Positions 14,047 through 27,373 of a stretch of DNA of 42,371 nt are shown one piece after another. The DNA comes from Polymyxa betae (Eukaryota > Endomyxa > Phytomyxea > Plasmodiophorida > Plasmodiophoridae). Location: assembly GCA_003693705.1 (NCBI GenBank), contig RBZT01000513.1:1-42371 (forward strand), read 5' to 3'. Each line of letters starts with the position of its first letter. Position 1 is the stretch's first letter. The translations under genes and the position numbers were made by a program. The notes beneath the pieces were generated by a model. The model ran no database searches and had not been told where the DNA came from. It was given only the letters and a program-made list of their open reading frames with translations.

Positions 14047-14290
14047 ATTCCTTTCATGGATACACGTTTAGAATTGTATTGCACGCTTACCCAGCACTTT
14101 TGGTACTATTCAACTTCTTTCCTACGTCTATGCCTGTCAGACCTTTGCTGTTTTTGCATTGGCATCTGTTTTATTAAACAACTGACGATGGCAATTTCGG
14201 TAGAGCACCGCACGCTGTTTCTGTGCATTTTCTTAAGCAGGGTTTTGTGGGACTAAAGGTGCGAGCTTTACTGGCTTTTCTCCATTTTCA

Positions 14291-17200
14291 ATGGAATCGT
14301 CAGCGAAGGCAGCGGGTACCGGCGACCCGCTTGCCCTCGCCATTCGTTTGACAAAGGCGCTGAGGCATGCTAGCCGTACGCCCGTGCTCGCCCGAGGCAT
14401 CCGGTGGTCATGGACGGTGCTGTCACGCGTGTCGGCTTCAATCGCCGAATTGCTGGCATTGCTGGATCGCCCAGATAAAGAATCCCTGCTGATGTGTCCG
14501 ACTTTTAGGTCACATATTGCCGGTTTTCACAGATTCGTCAGTGGAATTCGCTCTGCTGAACTCTGTGATGACGAATTCCTGGTAAATTTTGCTCTGCGCT
14601 TGGCGACATTTTATCGCCAACAAACTCAGAAGTAAACTAATTTTGTTGATATATATATTTGCTCCTTATCGAGCCTCATATTGTCTCAATTGCCCAACAC
14701 TGAAATTGAATCACAGACATCGCTTTGGCGTGACGTCACATTCCATGAAAACTCTTGACAGGATTACATCGGCGTGCTTTGAACTGGTTCTGGGGGCGAT
14801 GTCTCGTCATCCTGAAAATCTTGATTTATTTGTGAACTGCCGGGATGCCCTTTCGATTCTGTTAACAAACGACCCAGTTCCCGCAAAGTCCCTTTCGATG
14901 TCCCATTCTGCTATTCCGGATTTCTCATCTGGGATTCTAACAGAATCTTCGATGCAGCTTTCTTTGAATTGGGCGCCTGGGCAACGAACTTCGTCTTTCA
15001 CTGATATGGAAGGACTGACAGCATCGCCATCTTTACGCAACGATGATGTATACTCCCGACAAATGGTAATAGACAAAGACAATATATATCAAGATTCTGA
15101 TGACGGAACTGACGACGATGATAATGAAGAGATGGAAGATGCTGAACCCGAAACGTCTCTCATCGACGTATCAGAAACCTGTATAAAATTTCAGTTACGC
15201 CATCTTGGTTGCTCAAGGCTTCTGCAAATCTGCTCTGGCATAATTCGGCCTGAATTGAATTTATCGGTGCCTGACGTGATGAATCGTTTGTCAGTTGTTT
15301 CTGATACTGTCAAATTATTGCTGCTGGTTACCAACACGAAAACTGATGATATCATGAAACCAGCTTTGGAGTTACTCTCAAATGCTCTATCTGCCTTTGA
15401 TTTAATTCTCGCAGGTGCCAACAGCGATGACTTATTGAAATACGTACAAACTGGATCTGACTTCGCTGTTGTCGTCACTGGCCTTTTGAAACTTATTAAA
15501 TGCTGCTCATCGCCGCGATTTGCTTTACATCAACGCGTTCTAACGTCCACCCGCATTCTACGCTCGTTTATTTCGCCGCATGCTGCTGTTATTGACGATC
15601 TGATATCACTTACAGAGTTTCCGCAGCTGTCTGTCAAATACGACTCTCTACCATCGGGATCTGACAGCAAACCTTTACCATGGATTCTGTCTCTCACTGG
15701 TATCCCGCCCGTGCTTGGAGAATCTTCGATTATCTGCAATAGAATCCTCCTATCTATTGCCGCGTCCTCGAAGGTTTTTGCTTTTGCGACATACGATACA
15801 TTGTTGTTGCTCGTAGACCAAGCTGGTGGACGTGATTACCCGGTCAAAGGCGTAAAATTGGAGACCGACACTTTTGTACCAAATTTTTCCACCGAATCGT
15901 TACTCAAATCACTGCTTGGTGTCGATTCTAACACTCCAGACTCATCTGGTGAGAGCCTTCTCAATTATTTTGACATCCTATCGCTGCTGTCAGTGTTGAC
16001 CATCCATGCTTCAGAAGCGGATCTCGCTTATCTTGATATAATCTCTCTATTGCAAGTCTTCGTCAAGTTTTTATGCCTTCTGCTATCACGTCTACCTTCG
16101 GATGCGTCGGCATCTGTTTTCCAGAACTTTAGCCAGAAGACCATTGATCTTCTTTTCGGAATGTCTACGTTAATGACGCATCGTGAAGATATTCGTTCGG
16201 CAAACATTATGGAACTCGTATCTGCTTTGTCATCACGTCACGAACTGACGGATGACATGCGCTTCAATTTCATTAGAAGCTTGCTGAACAGCAATTCGGA
16301 ATGGGTTTATGACATCCCTTCCTATCCAATGCAGTTTATTTTTAGGATATCTTCTGATTCCGTCTCTGTTCGCTCGCAGGTTGTCAACCGTTTAATGAGA
16401 GCACTTTCAAACCGACTTGAGAAGTCTGGAAATAGAGTTATCGCCCTTATGTCTTCTGATACAGCCTGCATCTTTCTGCTGTCACTCTTCAGCGAACCTG
16501 CCGAGCGACAAGGAACGGTTTCGCAGTTGTTACACATGATTGTCCAAAAGACGAATTTGAGCTTCGCTTCTGTGATTAATCAGGTCGACTCAACCTGGAC
16601 ATCGCTTTTATTTCTGGCCAACCTTTCGGTACAGTATCTTCGTGCGACGGCCCTAAACCATTCGAAAATTGCATCCTGTTGTGCTTTTATCTCCAAAGCT
16701 CCAGAGCTTGACGTAGAAGGAATTGGCTCTTTACTCGCTTCCTTTATTACGATACCGATACCAGATCTGTCACATTGCCAAGGTATCGCCAACTGTGATA
16801 AATATTGCGACCGCTTGTTCCATTTGCTTCAAGACGCTTCTCAGAAAATCCAAACTGAATTGAAAGGCGATGGTTCTAGCCCGCTTTTGGAATATCGATG
16901 GCTATCGTTTCGTTTAATCGATTCCATGCTGGGGTTGTTGGCTTCTGGTTGTGATAGTTTCTCAGCACGCTACGAGAATATTGCTGAACAATCTACTCTG
17001 CTTGATTACTCCTCTCCGGTGACAGCCCATTTCATCCAACAATGCGCTTTCCGAATGCGACTGGGTGCCGAGAAACTGCTTCCTCCTGATCCTGCGATGT
17101 GGCTGCTAGATTCCTTAGATTCTGTCAGCCGACTTGCATCTCAAAATCCCGCAAGCATTCGCTGGTGGTGGATCCATTTAGGCGTTGATGTCACTATCAA

Positions 17201-20200
17201 CGCTCTATCGCATCACTTGCTTCATGATGACACGGAAGCACATCTCCCAGAAACGTTCACGGCAGTCCTCTTTCGCCTATTGACATCGTTCTCCAAGCTG
17301 CTGCGAACTTGTGTCAACGACTTGCGGAAAGCGCGTCAGGCATCACCTGGAGAAGAAGGCGAACTTGGCTCTGCGATTAACACATCGCTGGAATTTGGAA
17401 TTACGACAAAGGAACTATCTGAGCTCCCAAAAGAGTGCACCAGACCTCTGGCCATCCTGTCTTCAAAAGATTCCTGGTCTCCGTCTGTTGCAGTCTGGAC
17501 AGCGACCTCATATATTGCCCCATGGTGCTCAGCTTCGGACTCATTAGGCCTGTGGCAATTACGAAGACTCCAGGCAATTGTCCTCTCAATCATGAGCGCT
17601 TTAAGGCTAGTTCTGACCACATGGCCTGCGGTTTGCTTCCGCCAACGAACTGTTGCGTTTTCGACTTTGAAGAACTTGGTCGGTTCCAGAATCGAACCTC
17701 TCGGCCAGGCTTCGCAACTGCTAATGCTATTTCAGACCGATGTCTGCGAGACTGATATTCGGGCTCAGGAATCATCCGTACGGCTGTCACATGTGCATTC
17801 AATCCTCCACGACGTCTCGTCGAATCTGATGTCGGACTCCATCTCTGACAGGCTCTCTCGTCTTGCCGTCGATTGCGTTGCTTATCTTCGCAAGCAGCCA
17901 CGCGTTGCTCTGACATCGTTTTATATGAACGATAGCGAAGAATATGCTTTCACAGACATTGTTGTTTTATTTCTTCGTGGCGACCCATCCGTTTCTCATG
18001 AGGCATTGCGGCTGATATTGATTCTGACTGAGCAAGCCTCTCAGTCATCTATCTCGAACAAATTTCGAAGCGCGTTTCTCAATTTCAGCGGAAACAACAA
18101 TGCTGTTGCCGCATTAGTACAAGCACCGACGTTCTCCAACAAAGTCTCCGCTACCAAGCAACGCATTCGAGAGCAGTGCTGGACCTTGCTGCGCCGTTTC
18201 CTAGCCTGCCATGACGAAGATCCAGGCCGCTTTTTATTCTGCTCGGAGACTGCCAAAATATCGTCCAGTCTTGTAGAGAGTCTTCTTGTTGAAGGCGTTT
18301 CGTCAAGCGCGATGTATTCTGCGGTCTCTATAATGTGTCGCAGCTCCACTCCTGAAACATCCCTTACTGTTTTGTCGCGTTTGCTTCCTATTGCTTGCAA
18401 CCGCTCAGCTATTTGTGCACTGGACGCTCTCGACGAGACCTTAGAATTCAGCTGCAGCGTTCCTCATACTCCAGCTTTATCTGACGAATCTGCGTGCTTC
18501 CAGCTGTCGTTTCCGTCGCAATGTGCCGGTATTTTACCCGAATCAGGCGCTTGTTACTTGTACTATCAGCCGGATTCTTCGCCGATTGAGCTTTGCTCTT
18601 TTTGCGTTCGCCATTGCTATGCTTCTAAAGTTGCCGACGTCGCTTATTTCAGCCCGAATTCACCACAATTATCCAGAAAGCAATGTCTTTGCAAGCAAAA
18701 ACACGAGGCGTCGTCATATCCTCATTCTCATCGTTTGCCGTTCATCAAAGATCTTTCAGTTATATCCACTCTAACATCGTCTTTGGAGCAATTCATTTCC
18801 TCGAGAATCGACTTAATCGGGGTTCCAACGTCGCGTCCCTGCGCCCTCAAATTGCTGCAAATAAGCTCTTATTTATTGCCAGGGTCTCTTGCTACACCGT
18901 CATCAGGGCAGCAAGTGCAACCTATCATCCCTCCAGCTGACTCGGTATCATCTGTCATTCTGGTCGTAATTGCTGTCTCATGATGCTTTGTTAGGCGGAG
19001 ACGACAGCGATTTATCGGCAGTCGGTACCGACTCCAGCCTCGTTTGCCGTAATCGGGCAGGCGGATCCTCTTCTTGTTATCGTCGAGAATTGCTGCATAA
19101 ATGTTTATCAAAATTGGAAGCCGAACACCTCCGGACAGGTGAAGCTATGCTCTTCCACGGCTATCCCTTTCAGAATATTAGGTTTGCTTGACATTGTCAG
19201 CTGTTCGTCCGCCGATAACCTTTGGTAGGAGTTTACTCCCAGGGTGGCTTGGTGTTTGTGCATGGAGCTCGCGATGCTCATGTGCTCAAATTCGACAACG
19301 CCGGCAAACGCGTTAAACGCATTCGCCCAGATTTAATACTTGAAGTTCTCGAGGCCGCCGCCCAGTCCAGCGTCTGTATTTTATCAGCAAAATGGTTCAC
19401 TGAAGTCCCTCGATTGCTTGTTGTAACCAATGCAGGGGCACTAGTATTCGATTTTTCGAACGATAACAGCACTACAGCTAACCCCATCTATACATCTATG
19501 TGCGAGCCCAATACTCGTGTCAAAGACGCTACTATCTGGAAAAATCGCCATGTTTACGGTGTCAGCGACTCGGGGTCAATTTTGGTTGACGACATTATTG
19601 ATGGCATGGGTCAACTTCACGATGCTGGCCTCACTCCGCCGGTATCTGGTGCATCTGAAAAGGACCGAGTTTTCCCCGCTCAATCTCACTCTGGCCCTGG
19701 GGTCTCCATACATATGTCAAACACGACTCGAAAACTCGTTGTCACATGGTCGCTCTCGGGAACGCGATTGTTTAACGTTGATCAGGATGGCAACATAACG
19801 ACACCTGTGATCTTACACACCCCATCTCAAGCCGTTACTAATGATATCAGGATGTGGATAGACGTCGCAGGCGCGCATAATCTAATCATCGGAATTGCTC
19901 CCGAATGTACGCGAGTCGTTGCCTTAAAAGTAATCCACCTCGTTACGAAGCGCTTTCCATTATGGATGGCTAATGTTCGACAGGTTTCTGATGGCCCCGC
20001 TGAGGCTTGGTCTCGATCAATACAGTTGGCCGATCGGGGACGACGCTGTCTAGGTGCAGTTGATATCTCCCCGAATATCAAGACCGCCTCTGTTCTGTTT
20101 CAACAAGAGAATGGATCGTATAGCCTGCTGTCATCAGAGACGGACATTGCCGAGCCTGAACTCGTTAGTGTTCCATGCTTCCAATCGTTTCTTGATGCAC

Positions 20201-22363
20201 CCGATCCATCTTCATCAAGGTTCGTCGCTATCTTGTAGTCAGCGTATTTTAGTTGTCCAAACCAAATATTTAGAACGACTGGCTCTGGGGGTGGAGAATG
20301 TGTTGCCTGGACATATCGCGATGTGACAATTTTCGAGCGCTCAAAATGCGTTTCGTCTGTGCCAATTCAGGGCTCCGCTTCATCTAAGGATTTCGTTCGT
20401 GATATTGCCAAAAGCACTAGTGGCATGGCGTCGGAGGACCCCAAGTCGTTCTCGATCGCCATTGAGCCAGATATTACGCCTGGTCACTGCGTTGTTGCCA
20501 TTCGTGTATTGGTGGACCGATCTCCCGCCTCCCAATCTATCAAGATTACCCTTCCGGCTTTAAAACGTTCAATTGATATTTCAGTAGCTTCTGGTTCTCC
20601 AAAACGCTACTATGACATTGTCCTGTCTAGGTAAGCTTATATTCGCATGGTCGCATGACGACAATGTTAATCGTTTCAGATTTGAATCGGCTCAGATTAC
20701 ATCGCTGCGAGATCGAGTTGAAGTTAGATGCCAGTCTGAGACTTCTCCTATTACTGCATTGTCAGCAATCGAGGTCTATTCTATGCCACGCTCTTTGTTC
20801 TTTCAGTCAACTTCGGTGGCTTCTCTCTGCAGTCAGCATCAGCATTGGCCGTATGTTCAAACTAACTCGACCTGTAATCGTTGTTGAGTTCCTTTGTAGA
20901 TGGCCTTTGTCATCCCAACCTGAGTCGATCGCAGATTTTCCAAACGAAACTTTGTTGGCGTCTGGGCTTCGATTATGCCTGACTGTATGTTACCTAAGCA
21001 ATGGAACTTGGAATAGCATGAAGCCCATTATTTCACGTGTTTTAAGTGTCACTGGAAAGCCTTGCTTCAACAGATTGGACTCGCTCTTCCATTTGTTACT
21101 AATGGAGGTCAGTATCATGTTTCTCATCAAATCAAGGTACTAAAAAGCTTTAGGTCGTTCCGCATCTTGAACCGCCGCAATTTCCGGAAGTAGCGAATTG
21201 TCTACACTTATGTGGCTGCTCTGGTCTCAGGATGCTACTTTCCTGGCGACATCTCCATGCTCAGGTAAAGCCATTTTATCACCAAAAAATTACAAACTAA
21301 GTTAAAAAAAATTGCCAGAGTGACTTTCCGTCAATTAATGCAGGAAGGCAGCTGATGGAAGCGATAGATGATTCGTTGGCAGCTCTTGGCAAATCAACTG
21401 CAGCTAAATTTGGTACATTCCTTTGCAGCTGTCCTACGTTCTTCCGAGATCTAATCGATGTTGCCTCGAAAATGGTTCTCGCCTTGGATGTTCGTTCGCG
21501 TTTCTTGGCATTTCATGTTTCTCATATGGTTTAGGCTTGTCACGTATATCATTTCCCGGCTCTCTTATCAAGCTTATTCGAGTTCATATGTGAAGCTAGT
21601 CTTGCGATTGCTCAAGGCGATGCTCCAGAAGAAGCCCGGCTTGATCTGATGCAGTATCCGATGAACTTCATGGCGGCATGCATCTCTTGTGATTTCGCTG
21701 CCGTTCGAGATGCTGCACAGGCGCGTCTGTTGGCGTCCTTTGCCTCACAGGAACAGCAGACTGCTTTGAAAGCTTCGAAAACGTTGCTGGTACGTATTCT
21801 TCTGCTTTCTCTCCGGAAGATGTGCTGAAGTCAGAACTAGCAGGAATCTTCGGCTTCACCTAAGCCCAATACCGAATCGGTCGTGTCGCTGTCATCAGAC
21901 AATGACGGATCAGCTGCTGACCATCAGCAGCAGCAGCAGCCGCAACATCAACAACAGCGGATGACAACTATCTTCAATAGCGCTGTTCGTTCTGTTCCAG
22001 GTAGATGAATGTTATAGTTGAAAGTAGTGCTTTTTTCGTCATCTCATCTAAAGTTTTCGGTTACTGGTAAAGTCCTGCATAATGAAAATCTTTTTATCAG
22101 GAACCAGATATCGCTGCGACTTATGTGATACATGTCCTATCATCGGACCTCGTTATCACTGTGCTCATCCCGATTGCGTTGATTTCGATTTATGTGCTGC
22201 ATGCTATGGAGCCGGAGATTTCGTCGGATCCACGCATCGGACGACGCACGACGTGATGATGATCCCTGACAATTCGATATCCCAGAGGCAGCCTCACATT
22301 TCCATTTCTGGGCCTTCAGGAGCCAATGTTCGTTTAGCTCGCAGGCGGAGCTCTCAACATTAA
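14291..22363 (+). CDS. UBR4/BIG (PUSHOVER) homologue, half length, ending in a ZZ finger
   Basis: Twelve exons keep phase: 14291-14631, 14717-18944, 18995-19181, 19229-20219, 20253-20630, 20680-20850, 20900-21107, 21154-21264, 21319-21528, 21583-21789, 21844-22000 and 22101-22363, giving 2,483 residues. A long helical-repeat region precedes a degenerate UBR box (about 18500-18720), a beta-propeller-like region (AIPFRILG, RDAHVLKF, RLLVVTNAGALVFDFSND) matching UBR4/BIG, a beta-sandwich-like region (20253-20850), a helical part, a poly-Gln linker and a C-terminal ZZ zinc finger (CDLC...CPIIGPRYHC...DFDLCAAC). Plant BIG has the same order of UBR box and ZZ finger, but UBR4 and BIG are about 5,000 residues long with the ligase module at the far C-terminus; here translation stops just after the ZZ finger. 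UBR4-family proteins act in N-degron recognition, protein quality control and transport. Function here is inferred. Confidence 0.88.
22101..22290 (+). other. ZZ-type zinc finger of the UBR4/BIG homologue
   Basis: The last exon encodes a complete ZZ pattern: YRCDLCDTC, then YHCAHPDC, DFDLCAACYGAG and a terminal pair of histidines in STHRTTHDVM. ZZ fingers bind two zinc ions and read peptide N-termini or modified tails. About 25 residues, low complexity and basic, follow before the stop. Confidence 0.88.
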
Positions 22364-22616
22364 TTTATCCCTGTTAATATATTCACGCGAAAATTTAATC
22401 GCTTAGACATTTGCTGTAACTTCAAAAAATAATTGAGCGCCGACTATTTATGCTGATGCATCTTCCAGCTGCATCTCGCCTGTCCTGTTGAATCCAACGG
22501 TCCTAAGTATGCAGTATATCAGTCCTCCGGGTCAGGCATGTGCTCCATCAGTCTAATGCCGGAAAGAAACACGACAGGAACCCTCTTGAAAGTATGAAGC
22601 AAGCGGCGCAGCCGTC
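22364..22616 (+). other. Intergenic spacer between UBR4/BIG and CEP162 homologues
   Basis: About 250 nt, A/T-rich at first, with stops in all plus frames. It would carry the 3' end of the UBR4-like transcript and the promoter of the coiled-coil gene. No motif is recognised. Confidence 0.45.
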
Positions 22617-25600
22617 ATGATGGCCGCGCTGCCTTTCGATTTCGTTTCCTTCGAAAATCTGCCATTTCCCTTTTAAATTGGCAGACATCCATTGGAGCCC
22701 AGCTGAGTTTGCGGGCGTCCAGGATAAATTGAGGCGATGTCTGGTGATATACAGTGGCATTAAATCGGAGCTGGATCTCTGAATCTGTAATAGACGACCC
22801 GTTCAAACTCGACGATATCCGATTCTCGTCGGACGAAGATGATGAGGTTGCTAGATATCTGAGTGATGTTCCTGGTTAAATATATTAACAGGGCGATAAG
22901 ACTATCGCTACCGATTGCAGCGCGGCATCGTTGTTGGCAGCGTTCAAATCACGTCAGGCTCATTTGAAGCAACAAGAGAAGTACTTTGCATATCTCGCGG
23001 AGTCTCATATCTAAAACGATGTTAGACCTCTTCCTGCGATATCAATTCCCGATGGTCGACCCGAGAATGATTTTGATAACGATTCCGTCGTCGAATTCGA
23101 CAACAATAGCTATGGTAGAATTATCGATGCCTGTTTTGCACAACTTATGTTAATATTTAGAAAACGAGACCTTCGAAGATCTTAACGACCTCTCAGCGAA
23201 TGGAGGATCAGATCGCCCGAAACCGAAAGAATCAGGGCCTGATCCGACACCTGCCATTATTCCAAATATATCACCTTTCGAAGATGTCGCTATTCGGCGC
23301 CCGAGGTCGCTTCTCGAAACGATATCGCAACTACGGTCGAGGTCGAACAGTTCAAAGACTCTGCTATCACCAGATTCATCACCTAATCGGGACGATCCAA
23401 GCCCGACCCCAAACGAGCACCCTTTTGCGAATCTGAGCTTGTATGAAGGTCGACGACTGGACGCCAAAACTGACTATACTGGCGCGTTTAAGTTTTCAAA
23501 CCCAAACCACGATTCCAGTAAGAACAATATGTGTCTGTTGTTGCTTCCGGTAAATATCGAGGCTAGGCTTGAATGCTGTCGAGCCGGCCCAATTCAATTC
23601 CAACAATGCGATAAATTCTGCAACATCCAATTCAGCCGGTACAGTTTTTCGTCGCGTCTGTTTACTTATGTAACGATGTTCAAGGCGCTTCCATTTTCAA
23701 TGATGTAATCGAAGTCAGAAAATGTGATGGAACTGCCAGCAACAGCAATTCATCAAACAAAGAGAAATCTTCCGCTCACGCCTTTGACGGCAATCTCTCA
23801 CCATCTGTTTTGGGTAATGAGGTTCTTGTTTTTGGCAGCCCTCCTTTCTGATGTTGAATAAAGACGCCAATCAAGCCAAGCTTGTTGCAGGGAACTCGCG
23901 AATTGATGAACGATATCCTGAATCTGTTTCACGCCAGATCTCCAATCCAGTCTTGACACTCTCAGTCGAGGATACGCCACCATTGCAATCTTCTTCCAAG
24001 GAGGATATATTGTCGGATTCATCGCTGGATCATCAGCTCGATCATGAGTCAAAGATCACATCCAATATGGCTCGTGATGCCCCCTCAACGGACACCGCAA
24101 TGCAGTACGCTGATAGGAATGTTACTGACAGCAGAGACAATGGTTATTATCGCGACAATACTGTGACCAGGACCGACCAAAATCCCGATTCGCGCCGATC
24201 GGAAAGCGTTTCCCCGACTCGCTCAGTTGCAACCATCTGTGATTCGAATGCTGATCTCGATATGCGAACGAACAGCTTTACAGAACGCCCTACTAAATCG
24301 GTAGGTCGTTTTTCCCCATGGGAACATTCGCAAAGTTTTTATTCCGTCTCAATTGAACGTTCGATGGTGATTCAAGGTTTTGGAGGACGAACCTGTCGCT
24401 TGCTCGTCGCCGAAGAGGAAGCCGAAAAAGAGCGCGCTGCGTCACATCAAGCGCAAAGTCGATATCGGCAAGCGACGTCGTCATCATCATGGCGACGTAT
24501 CGGCGGTGACATCCGGCAGAACTGAATCCGTCGAACGGAAGAGAATCGAACAGATACAGATTGAGCAAGAGGTGATTGCCCTCGGATTGTTATCCAAAGC
24601 CCGACACCTGATATGATTATATGAAGGAACGATTGAAAGAATTGGAGCGCGATAAATTCTTATTGGAGTCGCAAGTAAACCAGCTGTCTGTGAGCGTGAG
24701 CGGATCATTCCGGGAGCGCCTTGCAGCTGGCGCCCCTCTCCCTACCAATGTCAATGAATCCGAGCTCGAAAGTCGGCAGAAGCCTATGCCAGTTATCTTA
24801 ATTCAGCGTATTTAACAGGAATCAAAAAGGAGATGCAGACAATGGAGAAGATTATCGAGGCTCTCAATGAGGAAAATGCGAAATTGTACGCATCGCTACG
24901 GGGCGAACAGATCTCCATGAAAGGAACAGCGCAGCAGATGCTAGCGCGGAACAAGTTGCTGCACTCGGAGCTCGAATTGGCAAGAACCGAGGTACGTTAC
25001 GACCTTAATTCGATTTGTTGCGATTTCACGCGAATCCCAATTGAAGTAAACTTCAATTTAGATTCAAGAGCTGCGAGCGGCGAAGTTAACGACAGCAGAT
25101 GAGGGCGCCCAAGAAGAGATTCGGCGCCTGAAACATACGATCGTGCAGCAGCGTAACGATTCCGAAGCGAAGATACGCTCTGCTCAGTCGCAAATCGACT
25201 CGCTTCGCCGCACCAATGAGGAACTGGAATACCGCCTGTCTATTGTCAATTACGAGCCAGTGTCACCTAGAAGACAGCGACCGGGAACCCCTGTAAATTC
25301 TAAGGTCAGTGTTGCTCCGACTGACGTTTAGATATGGCTGCGACCGCTAACGCGAATTGCAGGCTGCTGTAGATAAAAATGAGAAAGAAATCGCCGAACT
25401 TCGCGAGGTAATTCGAGAGTATACCTTAAGTTTTTACGTTCATCCCCGTATTCCACCAAAGTTTATTGGGTTTGTTATAGTTTAAAATTCTGATTTACTG
25501 GCGCAGAAACTTCAATGGTACATCGAGAATCAGAAGATGATTGATGATCTTGAAGAAACGATCAAGCAGAAAGACGAATCGAACCGAACTCTACAGCATC

Positions 25601-27029
25601 GCGTTAATCTGCTCTACGCCGAAACAAAGCCCGGCAAAAGGAATTCTGGCAACGCGGCGCCCAGTAACGACGCCAAACGAATCCGCGAACTTGAAAATGA
25701 AATCGCGCTGCTGAAAAATCAGCAACCGCACAAACGCGCCGTTTCTGCTCTGGTGAAGGCCGCTAACCGTCCCGGTATGTTCAGCTTACACAATCGGTAA
25801 TAATAGCCGATGGTAATTGCTGTTTTTCAGACCAGCGCACTGTCGAACAATTGCAGAAAGCAGTCGAGGAGTTACAGCAAGAGCTAGCAACGAAGGACGC
25901 CGATTATATGGCTCGCATGCGAAGCCTGCGCCAAGAATGTGACAAGATACGGATCCAGTACGACGAACGTCTGGCTCAACTGCAGGCCGATAAGCGCGAG
26001 CAATCTCGACCGCATGAACGCATTCGCGAGCTCGAAGAGCAGATCGAGGACATGCGAGAGACGTACAGGCGGAAAGGCCATAGTTTCAAGCGGGATACGA
26101 TGAATAGTTCGGCTCAGACCGAAAACGTTCGTGAGGAACGCGATGAAGACGACTACAGGAGTGACAGCGAATCGAGGCAGCTTTGGCAGAAACTTAAGGT
26201 GTTTGTGACTCATGTGGAAGGTATCCTTTTAATGTCGCTCTACAGAGGGTTGAAGACCAGAATCAGCGCTATCGCAATCGTATCGAGGAATTAGAAGCAG
26301 AGCTTTCAAAACGGTCATCTCGGCCAGAGGCCAATTTCGATTCTGTGGTCAGGCGCCAATTCACTTTGTTGATGCATCGTAACATAATGTATCACAGATA
26401 GCTGCCATGAATGAAGCGCATGCAGCCCAGATCAACGCACTGCATAGCGAAATTCGCCATCTGAGCGAATCGCTTAGGAAAAATCCCGAGATGATTCTCG
26501 ATCGGACAGCGACTTCTCATGTATACTATCCCAAATCTCGCTCAATCACAAACTGATTGTTATCGCAGCTGGTGGCGTCGCTACAGTCACAACTTGATGT
26601 AGCCAATCGTGAGAACATTTCGTTGAAAGAAAAACTGATCGAAACACAGTACGAGCTCTCGAGGTTCGTCTCCCAATTGTCTCATTTTGAAACTACAACA
26701 GTCTTTCAATAGGCTGAGATCGATGCCGACGCATGTGCAGATTAACGCGTTAGAAATGAAGCTGAACGAAATCGAGAGCCGTCATGCGGCACGGGAGGCG
26801 AACCTTCGCGCAGCATTCCAGAGTCTGGAAAAGCAATCCGAATCGCGATCGAATCAGTCAACGGCGAGATATGAGGTCCAAACCACTGTTCAGCGGTGTG
26901 TTTATTTTTTGAAAGCTTAATCAGGCAATGGTTCGTGAGAAAAACGCCCAGATCAACCAGTTCAAGACCGAGCTGGACTCAATGCTAAGTGAACTAACTC
27001 GATTACAGAGGAGGAATAACATCCTATGA
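22617..27029 (+). CDS. CEP162 homologue (centriole/transition-zone coiled-coil protein)
   Basis: About 19 small exons with 45-60 nt introns, ending at TGA 27029. The N-terminal half is Ser/Asp/Pro-rich and disordered (DDPFKLDDIRFSSDEDDE, then a conserved-looking FANLSLYEGRRLDAKTDYTG). A basic stretch (RKPKKSALRHIKRK) precedes an almost continuous coiled coil from about 24540 on. Landmarks recalling human CEP162 are KLQWYIENQ, DQRTVEQLQKAVEELQQEL, KIRIQYDERLAQL, MKLNEIESRHAAREANL and the C-terminal FKTELDSMLSEL (human FRTELDSILDVL). CEP162 binds microtubules at distal centrioles and promotes transition-zone assembly, so the organism probably builds cilia. The exact start (ATG 22617 or 22620, or a later exon) is unresolved because the first exon join is ambiguous. 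Confidence 0.8.
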
Positions 27030-27373
27030 CCTTAATTGTATTTATCGAACCATTTGTGAATACATCCATCAAGTCGTTCTGGAATCTTCTGCAGGGGTCT
27101 TGGGTCGAACATTTCCAGCCGTGGTGCGGGCGCGGCCCACCCACCGGCAGCGACTTGGGACTTGGGGGCGCAACCAGGCCCTGGGGGCTGCGTTTCTGCA
27201 CAAGTCGGACCACTTTACGTGTTTACGTGTCAGCACGCTGGTCGGGAGAGAACTTTGTCTTACCGTGGACAGTCGCCTTCGTCGCCTTCCGATATCATCT
27301 CGCTATCAGGTTAGTGTCAGGCAACTGGCCATCGGCGCCGTCATCGCTGGTGCTCAGCCTGCTCACAGGAACC
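27030..27373 (+). other. Intergenic region and presumed 14-3-3 promoter
   Basis: 344 nt between the CEP162 stop and the 14-3-3 start. It has an open plus frame, but the composition (GC-rich, no motif) does not look like protein. It is probably the promoter and 5' leader of the 14-3-3 gene. Confidence 0.4.

Noticed and set aside
17660-17720. tRNA-like B-box sequence (GTTCCAGAATCGAACC)
   Set aside because: It lies inside the UBR4/BIG coding exon and no cloverleaf can be drawn around it.
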